Origin: Thiotrichaceae bacterium
GTDB taxonomy: Bacteria > Pseudomonadota > Gammaproteobacteria > Thiotrichales > Thiotrichaceae
Reading direction: 5' to 3'
DNA length: 50,970 nucleotides
Assembly (NCBI GenBank): GCA_026989145.1
Contig: JALSJU010000077.1
Span: forward strand, 1-50,970
A model generated the notes under the pieces. The model made no database searches and was not told the origin of the DNA. It was given only the letters and a program-made list of their open reading frames with translations. Positions 1 to 10,100 of this stretch are shown piece after piece. Positions within the stretch are counted from its first letter, which is position 1, and each line of letters begins with the position of its first letter. The position numbers were made by a program, and so were the translations under genes.

Positions 1-191
1 AAATTCTTTAACACTTTTAAAGCTCCATGTTAATCCTTCAGATATTTCATCTTTACCTTTCATATGGCATTAGGGTAGTGTGGATCAATAAATTCACACT
101 CATTATGAAAGAGGTTGATGATGGTCTTTTTATCCTTTACTTCAAGTGCTTTAAAAACCTCATCAACTAACTTCGATAAAAGCGTATTCAT
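1..191 (-). pseudogene. SnoaL/NTF2-like protein, frameshifted and cut by window edge
   Basis: An ATG at 191-189 opens a frame of about 42 residues ending in FIDPHYPNAI and a stop at 62-60. A second frame starting at the ATG at 63-61 continues with MKGKDEISEGLTW and runs off the window. Read together they resemble the small NTF2/SnoaL-like fold, in which a DPHYP-type stretch is followed by a short MxGxxxI segment. The frames differ by +2/-1, and the join reads ATAT, so removing one AT would give an unbroken protein. The start overlaps the regulator's TGA (ATGA), so the two genes were probably translationally coupled. The family call is from recalled sequence pattern. The break could be a real mutation or a sequencing error. 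Confidence 0.6.
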
Positions 192-1804
192 AGTGCTTGG
201 TTTGCTTTGGGTATACCTGCCGCATGGAGTGCTTGTATGAACCTTTCTCTAGGTGCTTCTTTGCACGAGAATAAGCGCTGACAAGAATCAGTCGTGCAAC
301 TGGGTAATAAACGTAATGTTTCAATCGCATATTGTTGTGCTTCGTTTTGATTTCCCGCGAGTTGATGAGTAGCAGTTGCAAGGGCAAAAACAAGAAAATA
401 TTTATTATTAAATGCTACTGCTTGATCAATCTGTGCAGCAGCAGCGCTGTATCGTTTTTGATTGATTAGGATCACAATACGAATCATGATTATGAGTAAC
501 TTATCAAAATGAGAGTAGGGCGTTATACGATCATATAAATCAAGATATTGATTGGCTAATTTATAATCATCACCTAAACGAGCAGTTATTTGGGCTTTCA
601 CTCTTAAGTTATACGGGTTATTAGGGGAAAGCTTTAGCGCATAATCAATTAGAGGTTCGGCATTTTTTACGCTGTGAAAATGGAGTGTAGCTCTGCCTAA
701 GCACATATAGCCTAACATTTCATTGGGATTAAAATCAATACAGTGTTCGGCATGGTTGATTGACTTTACCATGTCATAGTCAGTTTTTCTTATTTTACTA
801 TGATCGAGTAAACGACGGTTTGTATAAGTGTATGACAGCCATGCATGGGCACGCGCAAACCTACAGTCTTGTTTGATCGCTTGTTCAAAATAAACTTCTG
901 ATTTCGCATTATCACTTTGTGTTGGCCGATCTAAATACCATATGCCTCTATGATAATTTCCCCATGCGTTTAAATCTTCTGTGGGATTATTAAAGGCTCG
1001 TTCAATTTCTGCCTGCGTGATAGCTGAGTCTGTCGCCATTACAATAGCTTTTGTAATGTCATCTTGAAGTTGAAAAATATCATCAAATGAATAATCAAAA
1101 TGATCAGAGAATATTTCAGTATTTTGAATGGCTTCAACCACAGACAGCGTAGCTCTAATACGTGACGCAACTTGTTCAAGCTTTCCGTAGACTAAATAAC
1201 GTACCCCAAGCCGTTCTCCAACTTCTTTAGAGGATAAGTTAATATTCGATAATTGAGATGCTGAAGCTCTCGCAATAACAAGAAAATGAGGCATTTTAGC
1301 AAACGAAGCATTGATTTCAGACGTTAAGCCATAGGCTAATAAGGAGGCCTCTTGATTTTTGCTTACATCAATAAAATCCATGATTGCAATTGAAGGTTTG
1401 TCAGGGAGTAAAGGAAAGTTACTGGTTTTCTTGAGATGCTGAATGTTACTTTTATCTGCGTTATAAGCTTTTGATAATTCTAAAATATTTTTATCATGCT
1501 GATCAAAAGCTGCAATAAAACGGTAGCCAGAGCCTGATACCGTTTGGATACATTTTTGTTTTTTAGCATTATCACCAACTGCATGTCGAGCAACACTGAT
1601 ACTGGTGGTTAATGTTGCGTCAGAGATATAACGTGAACTCCAGACGTTCTGTAATAACTCATCACGTGTAATGACTCTATTTGGGTTTTCCAGCATATAG
1701 GTCAGTATTTTAAATGTTAAAGGCTCAACTTTTTGTGGGGTATCAGCGTATAGAAGCTCTTGCTTCTCTGTGTTTATTGTGTAAGTGCCAATACTATAAA
1801 TCAT
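188..1804 (-). CDS. CadC/ToxR-type winged-helix regulator with TolB-like and TPR domains
   Basis: 538 residues. Residues 1-100 form an OmpR-type winged helix (LTFKILTYMLENPNRVITRDELL, then VSGSGYRF). After a linker comes a DKPSIAIMDF segment and a FlgO/TolB-like alpha-beta domain (about 135-260), as found in adenylate-cyclase-associated CadC-like regulators. The remainder is helical TPR-type sequence. No membrane helix is visible, unlike true CadC or ToxR, so it is probably a cytoplasmic transcription factor. The ATG has a good upstream AAGGAG. The stop overlaps the next gene's start. It diverges from a surface-protein locus, and the shared spacer holds three phased direct repeats suited to OmpR-type binding, so it probably controls both sides. 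The effector is unknown. Confidence 0.85.
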   Translation of the reverse strand: MIYSIGTYTINTEKQELLYADTPQKVEPLTFKILTYMLENPNRVITRDELLQNVWSSRYISDATLTTSISVARHAVGDNAKKQKCIQTVSGSGYRFIAAFDQHDKNILELSKAYNADKSNIQHLKKTSNFPLLPDKPSIAIMDFIDVSKNQEASLLAYGLTSEINASFAKMPHFLVIARASASQLSNINLSSKEVGERLGVRYLVYGKLEQVASRIRATLSVVEAIQNTEIFSDHFDYSFDDIFQLQDDITKAIVMATDSAITQAEIERAFNNPTEDLNAWGNYHRGIWYLDRPTQSDNAKSEVYFEQAIKQDCRFARAHAWLSYTYTNRRLLDHSKIRKTDYDMVKSINHAEHCIDFNPNEMLGYMCLGRATLHFHSVKNAEPLIDYALKLSPNNPYNLRVKAQITARLGDDYKLANQYLDLYDRITPYSHFDKLLIIMIRIVILINQKRYSAAAAQIDQAVAFNNKYFLVFALATATHQLAGNQNEAQQYAIETLRLLPSCTTDSCQRLFSCKEAPRERFIQALHAAGIPKANQAL

Positions 1805-1850
1805 AAGTTCAAAGCTCCTTGTATTAGTAATATTTCGTCACTCTAAATAC

Positions 1851-1879
1851 CCCTAGGAAATCCCTAGGTTCTCCCTAAG
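1851..1879. promoter_or_regulatory. Three 11-bp-phased CCCTAGG boxes, candidate operator
   Basis: CCCTAGG occurs at 1851-1857 and 1862-1868, and CCCTAAG at 1873-1879. Each is exactly 11 bp from the last, so the boxes lie on one face of the helix. OmpR/CadC-type winged helices commonly bind direct repeats about one helical turn apart. The site is about 50 bp upstream of the regulator's start codon, between divergent genes. Binding by that regulator is inferred. Confidence 0.55.
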
Positions 1880-1931
1880 TTTAGTTGATATTTTGTCATA
1901 TGCTTATTTTAAGAATATATAGCGTATATCA

Positions 1932-1951
1932 ATTAATTACATGTAATTAAT
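1932..1951. repeat. Perfect 20-bp AT-rich palindrome
   Basis: Two self-complementary halves (ATTAATTACA and TGTAATTAAT) meet without a spacer, about 50 bp upstream of the small ORF at 2003. It could be an operator for a dimeric regulator or a promoter-proximal cruciform. No family can be assigned. Confidence 0.45.
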
Positions 1952-2002
1952 CTTTAAACGTTACTCTATTTTTATTTAGATAAGATCATTAAGGAGAAAG
2001 AA

Positions 2003-2077
2003 ATGAAAACGTTACAAGAAAAAATGCAAAAAAAATTAATGGCAAGTGCATTAGCAGTGGCAATAGAAAGCGGTTAG
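2003..2077 (+). CDS. Very short ORF, 24 residues, or remnant of a secreted protein
   Basis: An ATG at 2003 follows a strong AAGGAG (1991-1996) and encodes a lysine-rich start, then LMASALAVAIESG, then TAG. It resembles the beginning of a signal peptide cut short. Codons after the TAG show no convincing continuation. It may be a leader peptide, or the dead start of a former first gene in the surface-protein locus. I cannot decide between these. Confidence 0.35.
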   Translation: MKTLQEKMQKKLMASALAVAIESG

Positions 2078-2182
2078 TTCTTACATAGGAATAATGCAAA
2101 AAGACAATTTATAGAAATTCAATTCAAAATTATTGCTAGGCATTGCTGTTAAAAGTTTTTGTCTACTGATGGGAGATTAAAA

Positions 2183-2623
2183 ATGTACAAAAAAATTCAA
2201 CATGTAAGCATTGGACTACTCATGTCATTTTCATCCACAGTCTTATTTGCAGAGGGTATTGCAGAAGAGAAGGTTGATACAGGTGGTTTAACGCTATCCC
2301 CAGTGGTTAGTTATGACTTAGCTAATTTACGAGTTAGCAGTAATAGTTCGGAATTAACCACTAATTTTAAGGCGAACGAAAGTATCCGTGTTGACACAGG
2401 TAGTCTTGCAGATGGTATTTATTATTATGAGTTATTGCTAAGTACCGCCTCTGCCGACCGTGAAAATAATCCAAATAGTAGTGTTGCAACACAAAATGGT
2501 GGTTTTATTATAAAAGACGGCATCACCTCGAAAAATAACGATATAACACAAGCGAGTAAAGCGCAAGCTGAACGTATAGAAATGCTTAGTAGGCAGTCTC
2601 TTGTAGTAGATAGTGAAGAATAA
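2183..2623 (+). CDS. Small secreted protein of unknown function
   Basis: 146 residues. I chose the ATG at 2183 because GGGAGA (2171-2176) lies six bases upstream and a Sec signal peptide (LLMSFSSTVLFAEG) follows at once. A TTG at 2159 would only add eight unlikely residues. The mature part is polar and rich in Ser, Asn and Thr. The segment DTGSLADGIYYYELLLST followed by GGFIIKDG resembles the small beta-rich secreted proteins I associate with tail-fibre-like partners, but I know no named family. It is followed 34 bp later by the tail-fibre-like gene and probably shares its transcript. Confidence 0.6.
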   Translation: MYKKIQHVSIGLLMSFSSTVLFAEGIAEEKVDTGGLTLSPVVSYDLANLRVSSNSSELTTNFKANESIRVDTGSLADGIYYYELLLSTASADRENNPNSSVATQNGGFIIKDGITSKNNDITQASKAQAERIEMLSRQSLVVDSEE

Positions 2624-2657
2624 AGCCAAATATTTAAGATATTAAGGAGAAATTAAA

Positions 2658-4121
2658 ATGAACAAGCAAACAAAATTAGCAATGCCATTGGGTTCAATTA
2701 TGATGGCAATAACAGGCTTTGCCAATGCAGGTACCTGCATTAGTCCATGTAATGTGGAGGCTACTGGTGATGCTGAAATTTACCTTGATGATATAAGCGT
2801 GGGTGGATTAGCATGGGAAATTGAAACTAACTTAAATGGTGCACTTTTAGTTATGGGTGCATAAAACGGCGTCCTTGAGCCCTTTAAAATTGAACGAGCA
2901 GGATCTGCAAATACCCTATATATTGGAACAGGTGGTAATGTAGGTATAAATAACGATGTACCTGCGGCACCTATTGATATTAAATCAATGTTACCTAGAA
3001 TTTTTTTGAGAGATACTACTCCTACAACAGGGAAGTCTGCTCGAGTTACGGTAAATGAAGATAAGCTTTTATTAGAGGATAATTCAGGAACTGACCAGTT
3101 TGTTATGGAGCTTACAGGTAGCACTACAAATCAACTTTACTTAGACGATTCTGGTGCTGTTGGTATTAATAAAGCGAATCCTACCTCAGGTGCTGATTTA
3201 GAGGTGGGCGGAGGAGGTAATATTTTACTGGAGAATGGCACAGAAGACTGGGCTATAAAGACAAGCAGTGCTGAGCTTATCTTTAGAAATGGAAATAATA
3301 CTATATATGGTTCATATCCCTTTCGTATAGAAAACCAGACTCCCGATACCAATTTTATCATGAAAAACAATGGGAATATTGGTATGGGTGGAGTATTTAA
3401 TCCACAAGCTGCATTGCATCTAAAAAGAGTAGGTGGAGGGTTAATCGTTGAAGATAGTAACTCAACGACGGCTGTTCGAAATGTAGTTAAGCTTAGAAAT
3501 AATGGTGGTGTTGGTTTCCAGCTTGAAGATACTAGCAATACCAATAAATGGGAGTTTAGAACGGGCGGTTCTGGCGCATTCTTAATTAGTGATGTAAATG
3601 TTGGTGGCGCTAAAATGTTGATGAACTCTACAGGCCTTGTTAAAATGGGGAAAAATGTAGCAGCGGGTAGTAATGCATGGAACTTTGAGCTTGATGCTGA
3701 TGGCGACTTGCATATACTTGGCAATATGTTTGTTTCAGGAACACAGCTAACCGTACCTGATTATGTCTTTGCTGATGACTATAAATTGATGCCACTGGAT
3801 GAACTTCAGAGCTTTGTGCAAAAGGAAAAGCACTTGCCCAATATTGCCAGCGAATCTGATATTAAAAAATCTAAGACAGTTAATGTGGGTAAATCGTAGA
3901 TGAAGCATTTGGAAAAAATTGAAGAGCTAACTTTATATACCATTCAGCAACATCAGCAGATTAAAGATCAGCAACAACAAATTGAAGCTTTGCGTGAATC
4001 TGTAGCAGAAAATACCAAGATGAAGGAGCAACTAGCATCATTGGAAAAGCTGGTAACAAATCTTGCCTCGGCTAACGGGCATCTAAGTCTTTCAGGTGCA
4101 AAAGTAGCAGCAGCCAAATAA
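2658..4121 (+). pseudogene. Tail-fibre-like secreted protein interrupted by two in-frame stops
   Basis: One frame runs from an ATG preceded by AAGGAG (2645-2650) to TAA at 4119-4121. It is interrupted only by TAA at 2862-2864 and TAG at 3897-3899. It starts with a signal peptide (IMMAITGFANAG). Next come short beta repeats of the LYIGTGGNVGIN and VGINKANPTSGADLEVGG type, seen in tail-fibre and adhesin stalks. The end is the conserved block LMPLDELQSFVQKEKHLPNI, then (after the TAG) a KHLEKIEELTLY coiled coil. That block is normally continuous, so the TAG sits inside a conserved region and probably replaces Gln (CAG). The TAA could likewise derive from CAA. Most likely a decaying gene; programmed readthrough is less likely. 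Confidence 0.7.
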
Positions 4122-4137
4122 GAAAACTGCTATGCCG

Positions 4138-4176
4138 CCAAACAAAAACCCAACTATATGTTGGGTTTTTGTTTGG
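4138..4176. terminator. Bidirectional intrinsic terminator
   Basis: A 17-bp perfect stem (4138-4154 with 4160-4176) around loop TATAT, with T-rich arms in both directions. It lies between the tail-fibre-like gene and the converging rmlA. The remaining 139 bases up to rmlA show nothing recognisable. Confidence 0.85.
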
Positions 4177-4315
4177 GTAAGCTTATGTAACATTTAAAGA
4201 CTCTAGCACGCACACTTTTAAATATAGCCTATTATTTTTTAACAATGTTAGACTTTATTTCTGCAGGGAAGCATCATGTAAAAGCGGATGTTTCTTATTC
4301 TATATCTTACTGAAA

Positions 4316-5197
4316 TTAGTTTTTTTCGTTTGCGCGCTCTAAAAGATAGCGACCATAGTTATTTTTCTTTAAGGGTTGAGCTAACTCAATCAGTGTGTCC
4401 TTATTTATGTAACCCATTTCATAAGCAATTTCTTCAAGGCAAGCAACTTTTAACCCTTGCCTGTTTTCAATCGTTTGAATAAAACTAGATGCCTCCATTA
4501 AACTTTCATGAGTACCAGTATCTAGCCAAGCATAACCTCTGCCCATTATTTCTACTTTTAAGTTTTCTTGGTCTAGATAAACTTGGTTGACAGTAGTGAT
4601 TTCAAGCTCACCTCTTTCTGAGGGTTCTATTGTTTTAGCAATATCAATGACACTGTTAGGGTAAAAATATAATCCAACTACGGCATAATTACTTTTGGGG
4701 GTATCAGGCTTCTCTTCAATACTTAATACGTTACCTTCATCATCAAATTCAGCAACACCATATCGTTCAGGGTCTTTTACGTAATAACCAAAAACAGTCG
4801 CCTTGCTTTTATTTTTTACATTTTTAATAGATCGTTCGAGTAAGCTAGTAAACCCATGACCATGAAAAATATTATCACCCAATACTAGGCACACGTCATC
4901 ATTGCCTATAAAGTCTTCACCAATGATAAATGCTTGCGCAAGTCCATCAGGAGAAGGCTGTACTTTATAAGAAAAAGACATACCAATATCTTTTCCATCT
5001 CCTAATAAAGACTCAAACTGAGGTAAATCATGAGGTGTAGATATAATTAATACTTCGGTAATCCCTGCAAGCATAAGTACAGAGAGAGGATAATAAATCA
5101 TTGGTTTATCATAAATAGGTACAAGCTGTTTACTTATACCTTTTGTGATAGGGTAAAGGCGCGTGCCAGAACCACCTGCTAGAATAATACCTTTCAT
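4316..5197 (-). CDS. rmlA: Glucose-1-phosphate thymidylyltransferase
   Basis: 293 residues, the usual length. It makes dTDP-glucose from dTTP and glucose-1-phosphate in the cytoplasm, the first step to dTDP-L-rhamnose and related sugars. The nucleotidyltransferase signature [11 protein letters not shown] is at residues 8-18, followed by [24 protein letters not shown] and the [19 protein letters not shown] segment are typical. AGG lies upstream of the ATG. The gene is an orphan here, since rmlB, rmlC and rmlD are not adjacent. Its neighbours are secreted-protein genes, so it may serve glycosylation or a polysaccharide locus elsewhere. Confidence 0.95.
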   Translation of the reverse strand: MKGIILAGGSGTRLYPITKGISKQLVPIYDKPMIYYPLSVLMLAGITEVLIISTPHDLPQFESLLGDGKDIGMSFSYKVQPSPDGLAQAFIIGEDFIGNDDVCLVLGDNIFHGHGFTSLLERSIKNVKNKSKATVFGYYVKDPERYGVAEFDDEGNVLSIEEKPDTPKSNYAVVGLYFYPNSVIDIAKTIEPSERGELEITTVNQVYLDQENLKVEIMGRGYAWLDTGTHESLMEASSFIQTIENRQGLKVACLEEIAYEMGYINKDTLIELAQPLKKNNYGRYLLERANEKN

Positions 5198-5332
5198 AAA
5201 ATGGAGCCTAAATATGTAGTCTAAGAAATATATATAGTTAATACCACAGTAGCTTATTGTGTTAAAGGGTTATTTTACGTATAGCTTGATTTAGATAACT
5301 CTAAGCAAAACCAATAGATAATAAGTATGGAG

Positions 5333-7144
5333 CTATTCTGTCATTGCACAGTAGTCGATATTAAAGTGTCGTAATTGATTTTGACGGGCATTATACGCAA
5401 CCCCTTCACAATCTGCGCTGTATTGGTTCTCTGGCATTAGAGCATTAAAAACAGCATTGAATGTTGCCTTTTGTGTAATAGGAATTGAGGCGTAACCATT
5501 GTTTTCATTGTTAAAGGCATCAGATGTTAATGCTCCTAATTGATATAGAATATCTGTGCGCCCATTTAGTAGAGTGTTTAAATCTCCCTTTATATATGAA
5601 TGATCATTGTGGGGAAGTGTTAAGAACTTATTTTCGGTATTGCTACTGAGGTTCCAGATGCTTAGGTGGATACGCGGATCAGTTCCCGTGCCGATTAAAT
5701 CATTCATTTGTATAAATGCGATATTGCCATGAAGAGTCGCTAAATCTTCTTGGTTCATGGTAAATGAGAACCACCCATCGATGGATAAAACTAAACTTGC
5801 AATACTTCCTAAACCACCGTTTGCGGGATCTTGAAAATATCGCATAACGTAGAAGGCTTGCCCGCCACCTTGAGAGTGACCCATTACGGCAAGTTTTGAG
5901 AGAGTCAGGCCATGAGCACTTATTGATAGATCTATTGCGCTTTGAACAATGCTTCTTGCATAATCCGAATCATAACTTCCTCCAGATTCTGCCCCGATGA
6001 CATAATACCCCTGTGAGGCCAGAAACATCATTGTGCCTTGGTAGTCATCTATGGTTGGCGTGTTACCACCCCCTTCTAAAAATACTATGACAGGCATATC
6101 TGCTGTAATGGCATTTTGTGGGTAATAAATAACATAGTTATCATCTGTAAGTCCATTTTCAGGATACCTGAGAGGCTGGTATGGGCCAAGCTCACCATAG
6201 TTGGTGAGAGAGGTTGCGGCAGTGTAGGTATAGTCCTCTGCAGTTTTCCATATGCCATATTCTTTATACTGTAAGCGGACAAAGGTTTCTCTGCCATCGG
6301 TTGGTAAGTTATTAATAGTGATACTTGTTGATGTATTGGCCGCAAACCGGTTTGCAATATCATTTGCGCCAAGACTACTACCTACACTAAGGTACCAATT
6401 TGTTAGTGGGCGTCCATTGTTATCTAGTAGGAAATTTACTGTTGAGCTTGTTAACATGCTCCCAGAGCTGGGGTAAGTAATACTGGGAGATAATAAAGGC
6501 ATAGATGCGGTATAAATAAAGTCATTAGCTACCTTCCAAACACCATTTTCTTTATACTGTAAGCGTACAAAGATAGGGCTACTGTCGGTTGGGAGATCAG
6601 TCACAGAAATTTGAGTAGAAGAGCCTGCTGCAAAGCGATTTGCAAGGTCATAAGACCCAAGACTAATTCCTAGTCTGATGTTCCAGTTGGTTATTGTTAA
6701 GCCATTATTATCTAGCGTAAATATTTCTGATGAGCTTGTTAATGTGCTGCCTGAAACAGGGCTGGTTATTGTCGGTAGAGTAAGAGAGGGTGAGGCTGTA
6801 TAGGTATAATCATTGGCGATTTTCCAAATGCCATTTTCTTTGTATTGTAATCGCACAAAAATAGTAGTGCTGTCTGTGGGGAGGTGATGGACAGTAATAC
6901 TGCTTGATGAACCTGCCGCAGAACGGTTTGCAAGGTTATCAGCCCCGAAATTACTGCCTACTCTAAGGTTCCAGTTTGTGACTACTTGCCCATTGTTGTT
7001 TAAAATAAAAGGCACAGATGAGCTTGAAAATATGCTTCCTGAATTTGGACTAGATATTAGAGGTACGCCGGCCTCGGCAGTTAAAAAATTACTCGATATT
7101 ATTAGATATAAAGTAAAAAGTAGTTTCGTAATTATTTTATTCAT
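5333..7144 (-). CDS. Secreted alpha/beta-hydrolase with three ~95-residue N-terminal repeats
   Basis: 603 residues from the ATG at 7144, which directly begins a signal peptide (MNKIITKLLFTLYLIISS). An upstream TTG is less likely. Residues about 25-310 are three copies of the repeat seen in the neighbouring proteases (SGSxxSSSxxxFxLDNNG, TNWxLRVGSxLGAxDxANRF, FVRLQYKExGxWK). The rest is an alpha/beta-hydrolase: a strand VIVFLEGGGN, nucleophile elbow GHSQGG with Ser about 424, and a candidate catalytic His in LPHNDHSY. Relatives are secreted esterases, lipases and polyester hydrolases; the substrate cannot be read. It ends the secretome run, with 30 bp between it and the M4 protease gene upstream. 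Confidence 0.8.
   Translation of the reverse strand: MNKIITKLLFTLYLIISSNFLTAEAGVPLISSPNSGSIFSSSSVPFILNNNGQVVTNWNLRVGSNFGADNLANRSAAGSSSSITVHHLPTDSTTIFVRLQYKENGIWKIANDYTYTASPSLTLPTITSPVSGSTLTSSSEIFTLDNNGLTITNWNIRLGISLGSYDLANRFAAGSSTQISVTDLPTDSSPIFVRLQYKENGVWKVANDFIYTASMPLLSPSITYPSSGSMLTSSTVNFLLDNNGRPLTNWYLSVGSSLGANDIANRFAANTSTSITINNLPTDGRETFVRLQYKEYGIWKTAEDYTYTAATSLTNYGELGPYQPLRYPENGLTDDNYVIYYPQNAITADMPVIVFLEGGGNTPTIDDYQGTMMFLASQGYYVIGAESGGSYDSDYARSIVQSAIDLSISAHGLTLSKLAVMGHSQGGGQAFYVMRYFQDPANGGLGSIASLVLSIDGWFSFTMNQEDLATLHGNIAFIQMNDLIGTGTDPRIHLSIWNLSSNTENKFLTLPHNDHSYIKGDLNTLLNGRTDILYQLGALTSDAFNNENNGYASIPITQKATFNAVFNALMPENQYSADCEGVAYNARQNQLRHFNIDYCAMTE
6215..7075 (-). repeat. Three tandem ~290-bp repeats encoding the ~95-residue module
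   Basis: Copies break at about 6805 and 6510, each ending in codons for DYTYTA or DFIYTA. At protein level they match the modules at 7185-8320 and 12795-13940. The order here is repeats first and enzyme last, the reverse of the two proteases. Confidence 0.85.
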
Positions 7145-7174
7145 GATGTCGTTAAAATCCAAGTTGCTTGTTAC

Positions 7175-10100
7175 TTAGTTACTAGAAGTATAAGAGTAGT
7201 CTCCCGCTATTTTCCAAATACCGCCTTCTTTATACTGAAGGCGTACATATAGAGTGCTGCCGTTTGTAGGTAAGCCGCTAATAGTAATGCTACTAGACGA
7301 ACTACCTGCAAAACGGTTTGCAATATTGTTAGCGCCAATAGTAGTTCCTACGCGTAAGTTCCAGTTGGTTAGAGTTATTGCATTACTATCTAAAGCAAAT
7401 GTCTCTGTTGAGCTTGAAAAAGTTGAGCCAGAAACAGGGCTGGTTATTAGAGGTAGTGCTACTTGGGAAGATGCGGTATAAGTGTAGTCTCCCGCTATTT
7501 TCCAAAGACCTCCTTCTTTATACTGTAGACGTACATATAAAGTACTGCTATCGGTAGGTAGTCCGCTAATAGTAATACTATTAGACGTGCTACCTGCAAA
7601 ACGGTTTGCAATATCGTTAGCGCCAATTGTTGTTCCTACGCGTAGGTTCCAGTTGGTTAGAGCTATTGCATTACTATCTAATGTAAAGGTCTCTGTTGAT
7701 CCTGAAAGGGTTGAGCCAGAAACAGGACTGGTGACTAGGGGTAGTGCTATTTGGGGAGATGCAGTATAAGAGTAGTCTCCCGCTATTTTCCAAACTCCTC
7801 CTTCTTTATACTGAAGGCGTACATATAGAGTACTGCTGTCTGTAGGAAGGCCGTTAATAGTAATGCTATTAGACGTGCTACCTGCAAAACGGTTTGCAAT
7901 ATCGCTAGAACCGACGGTAGTACCTACGCGTAAGTTCCAGTTAGTTAGAGCGATTCCATTACTATCTAAAGCAAATGTCTCTGTTGAGCTTGAAAAGGTT
8001 GAGCCAGAAACAGGGCTGGTAATTAGAGGTAGTGCCACTTGTGAAAATGCGGTATACGAGTAGTCTCCCGCTATTTTCCAAATACCTCCTTCTTTATACT
8101 GAAGACGTACATATAGAGTACTGCCGTCTGTAGGTAGACCACTGATAGTCATACTATTAGAAGAGCTGCCTGCAAAACGGTTTGCAATATCGTTAGCACC
8201 AATCGTCGTTCCTACGCGCAAGTTCCAATTAGTTAGGGTTATACCGTTACTGTTTATAATGAATATTTCTGTAGAGCTGGAGAGAGTGCTTTCTGTTGCA
8301 GGAGAAGTTATTTCGGGGGAAGGAGGTAGGCAGGTATAAATATCAATATCATCAATATCCCAACCTGTGGCTCCTACTGAGTTATCAGTGCCTATTCTAA
8401 ATCTAAAATCAACCGTACTTCCTGCCAAGTTATTTAAGTCAATACGACTTGTTTTATAAGTTCCTGAAAAATCACCTGTAAACGCTTTTCTTCCAGCTAG
8501 TGGGTTGTTGAAGGCTGTATTTAGTATATCTGTATATCCGTTATGGCTGAAGAGGGTATCAGTGTCATTCCATGTAGTGCCATTATCAGTAGTATATTCG
8601 ACAACACCTCCATCATAGCCACTTTCGAACGCCCCGCTATGAGCAAAGCGCAGGTAAGCATTTGCAGGAATACTTAATGAAAAGTTTGACCTAATACTTG
8701 AGTCACTTATGTTACTGTCATTTTCTCCATGTATATGTTTTGTACCTGTGTTAGGGGAAGTGGAGCTTAGTGACCATGCATCTATACCTGTCGTTGTTGA
8801 GTGAGTCCAGCCATTTAAACCACCTTCAAAGCTTTCTTTAATTAAGTAGTTAGGCGTGAAATCTGATGGACAAATTGGTGCAGGTAATGGGCCAGTACAT
8901 GGGGTATGGTACATTTCAACAGCATCAAGTGCTTTTTTAACTTCCGTACAGTTTGCGGTAGTAATGTTAGCAGTAGTACCAACTAAGGTATTACACGCGG
9001 CATTCAGAGCATTATATAAGTCAGGATACGTACTGCCTGATGTTAAAATATTGGTTTGTGCTTCATAGTAAATTTTTGCAGTTTTTGTAATGCCGATACC
9101 ATTTACCGTAAAGCCATTGAAAGTATCACCATCAACTATTAAATAAGTTGCTTTATTATTCACTCCGCTGTTTGTATGTACTCCTCCTGAATCTCCTGTG
9201 CCACAATAATAATTAGGGCTGGTGACTTTGTCTGGATCAGTGAATAGCGTAGGATCTTTCATACTTCTAAAAGCACCAATATCTTCACCCATTTGCCACC
9301 TAACGGATGCAGTGTCATTGCCTGCATTATTGCTTAAATCTACAAACTCTCCCCAAACATCAGAGAAGGACTCATTGATAGCACCTGATTGATCTTGGTA
9401 AATTAGGTTTGAAGTACGTGAGGTAACACCATGTGTTATTTCATGGCTAGTAACATCATCAACGGTAAAACCTGCACCAAAAACCATTTGTGATAATGTA
9501 TCTACCCAAGCAGCGTTCGCGTAGGGGCATGTTTCTGTATTATCACAATAACGGACCGTTGCCTTTAGCGTCATTCCTGCCCCATCGATACTATCTCTAT
9601 TATGAGTAGATAAGTAAAAGTCGTAAGTGTCACCAAAAAAATCATAGGCATTGTTTACATCTGTTACTCCAGAGGAGGTTTGCCCTTCGGTTCTAGCTAT
9701 TGGCCCAGGAAGGTTAGATGGATATGTTCCTGTATTATCATTAGCTAAGTCATGAATGTTACGGTTTTTAGCTTCGTGAATATTACTAATACGGTTTAAT
9801 GGATTACCGGTTATAGCATCAATAAATATGTATTGATTACTTTTCATGCGACTAGTGTCAGAAACATCTACGCGCCATGCAAGCTTATTAATATTATTTT
9901 TTTTACCAAGTAATTTAGGATTATATATCCAAAGGGTAGGCTCATTTGCAGTTATAGCTAAGCGACCCAAACCATTTTTAAGGTTCGATTTTTGGACTGC
10001 AGTAATTGCATTTTCCTTCGCGATTTCTTTGTTAATCAATGGCTTTACAGATACGTTTAGCTTGGAGGCAATGACTCCATTTGCTCCTGTTACATCTAAG

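Noticed and set aside
2658-4121. Genetic-code change (TAA/TAG read as Gln)
   Set aside because: groEL, alr and many other genes here end in TAA or TAG at the expected family lengths, so these are normal stops.
2658-4121. Prophage, from the tail-fibre-like gene
   Set aside because: No capsid, terminase, tail or integrase genes lie nearby, and the protein has a signal peptide. Such beta-repeat proteins also occur as surface proteins.
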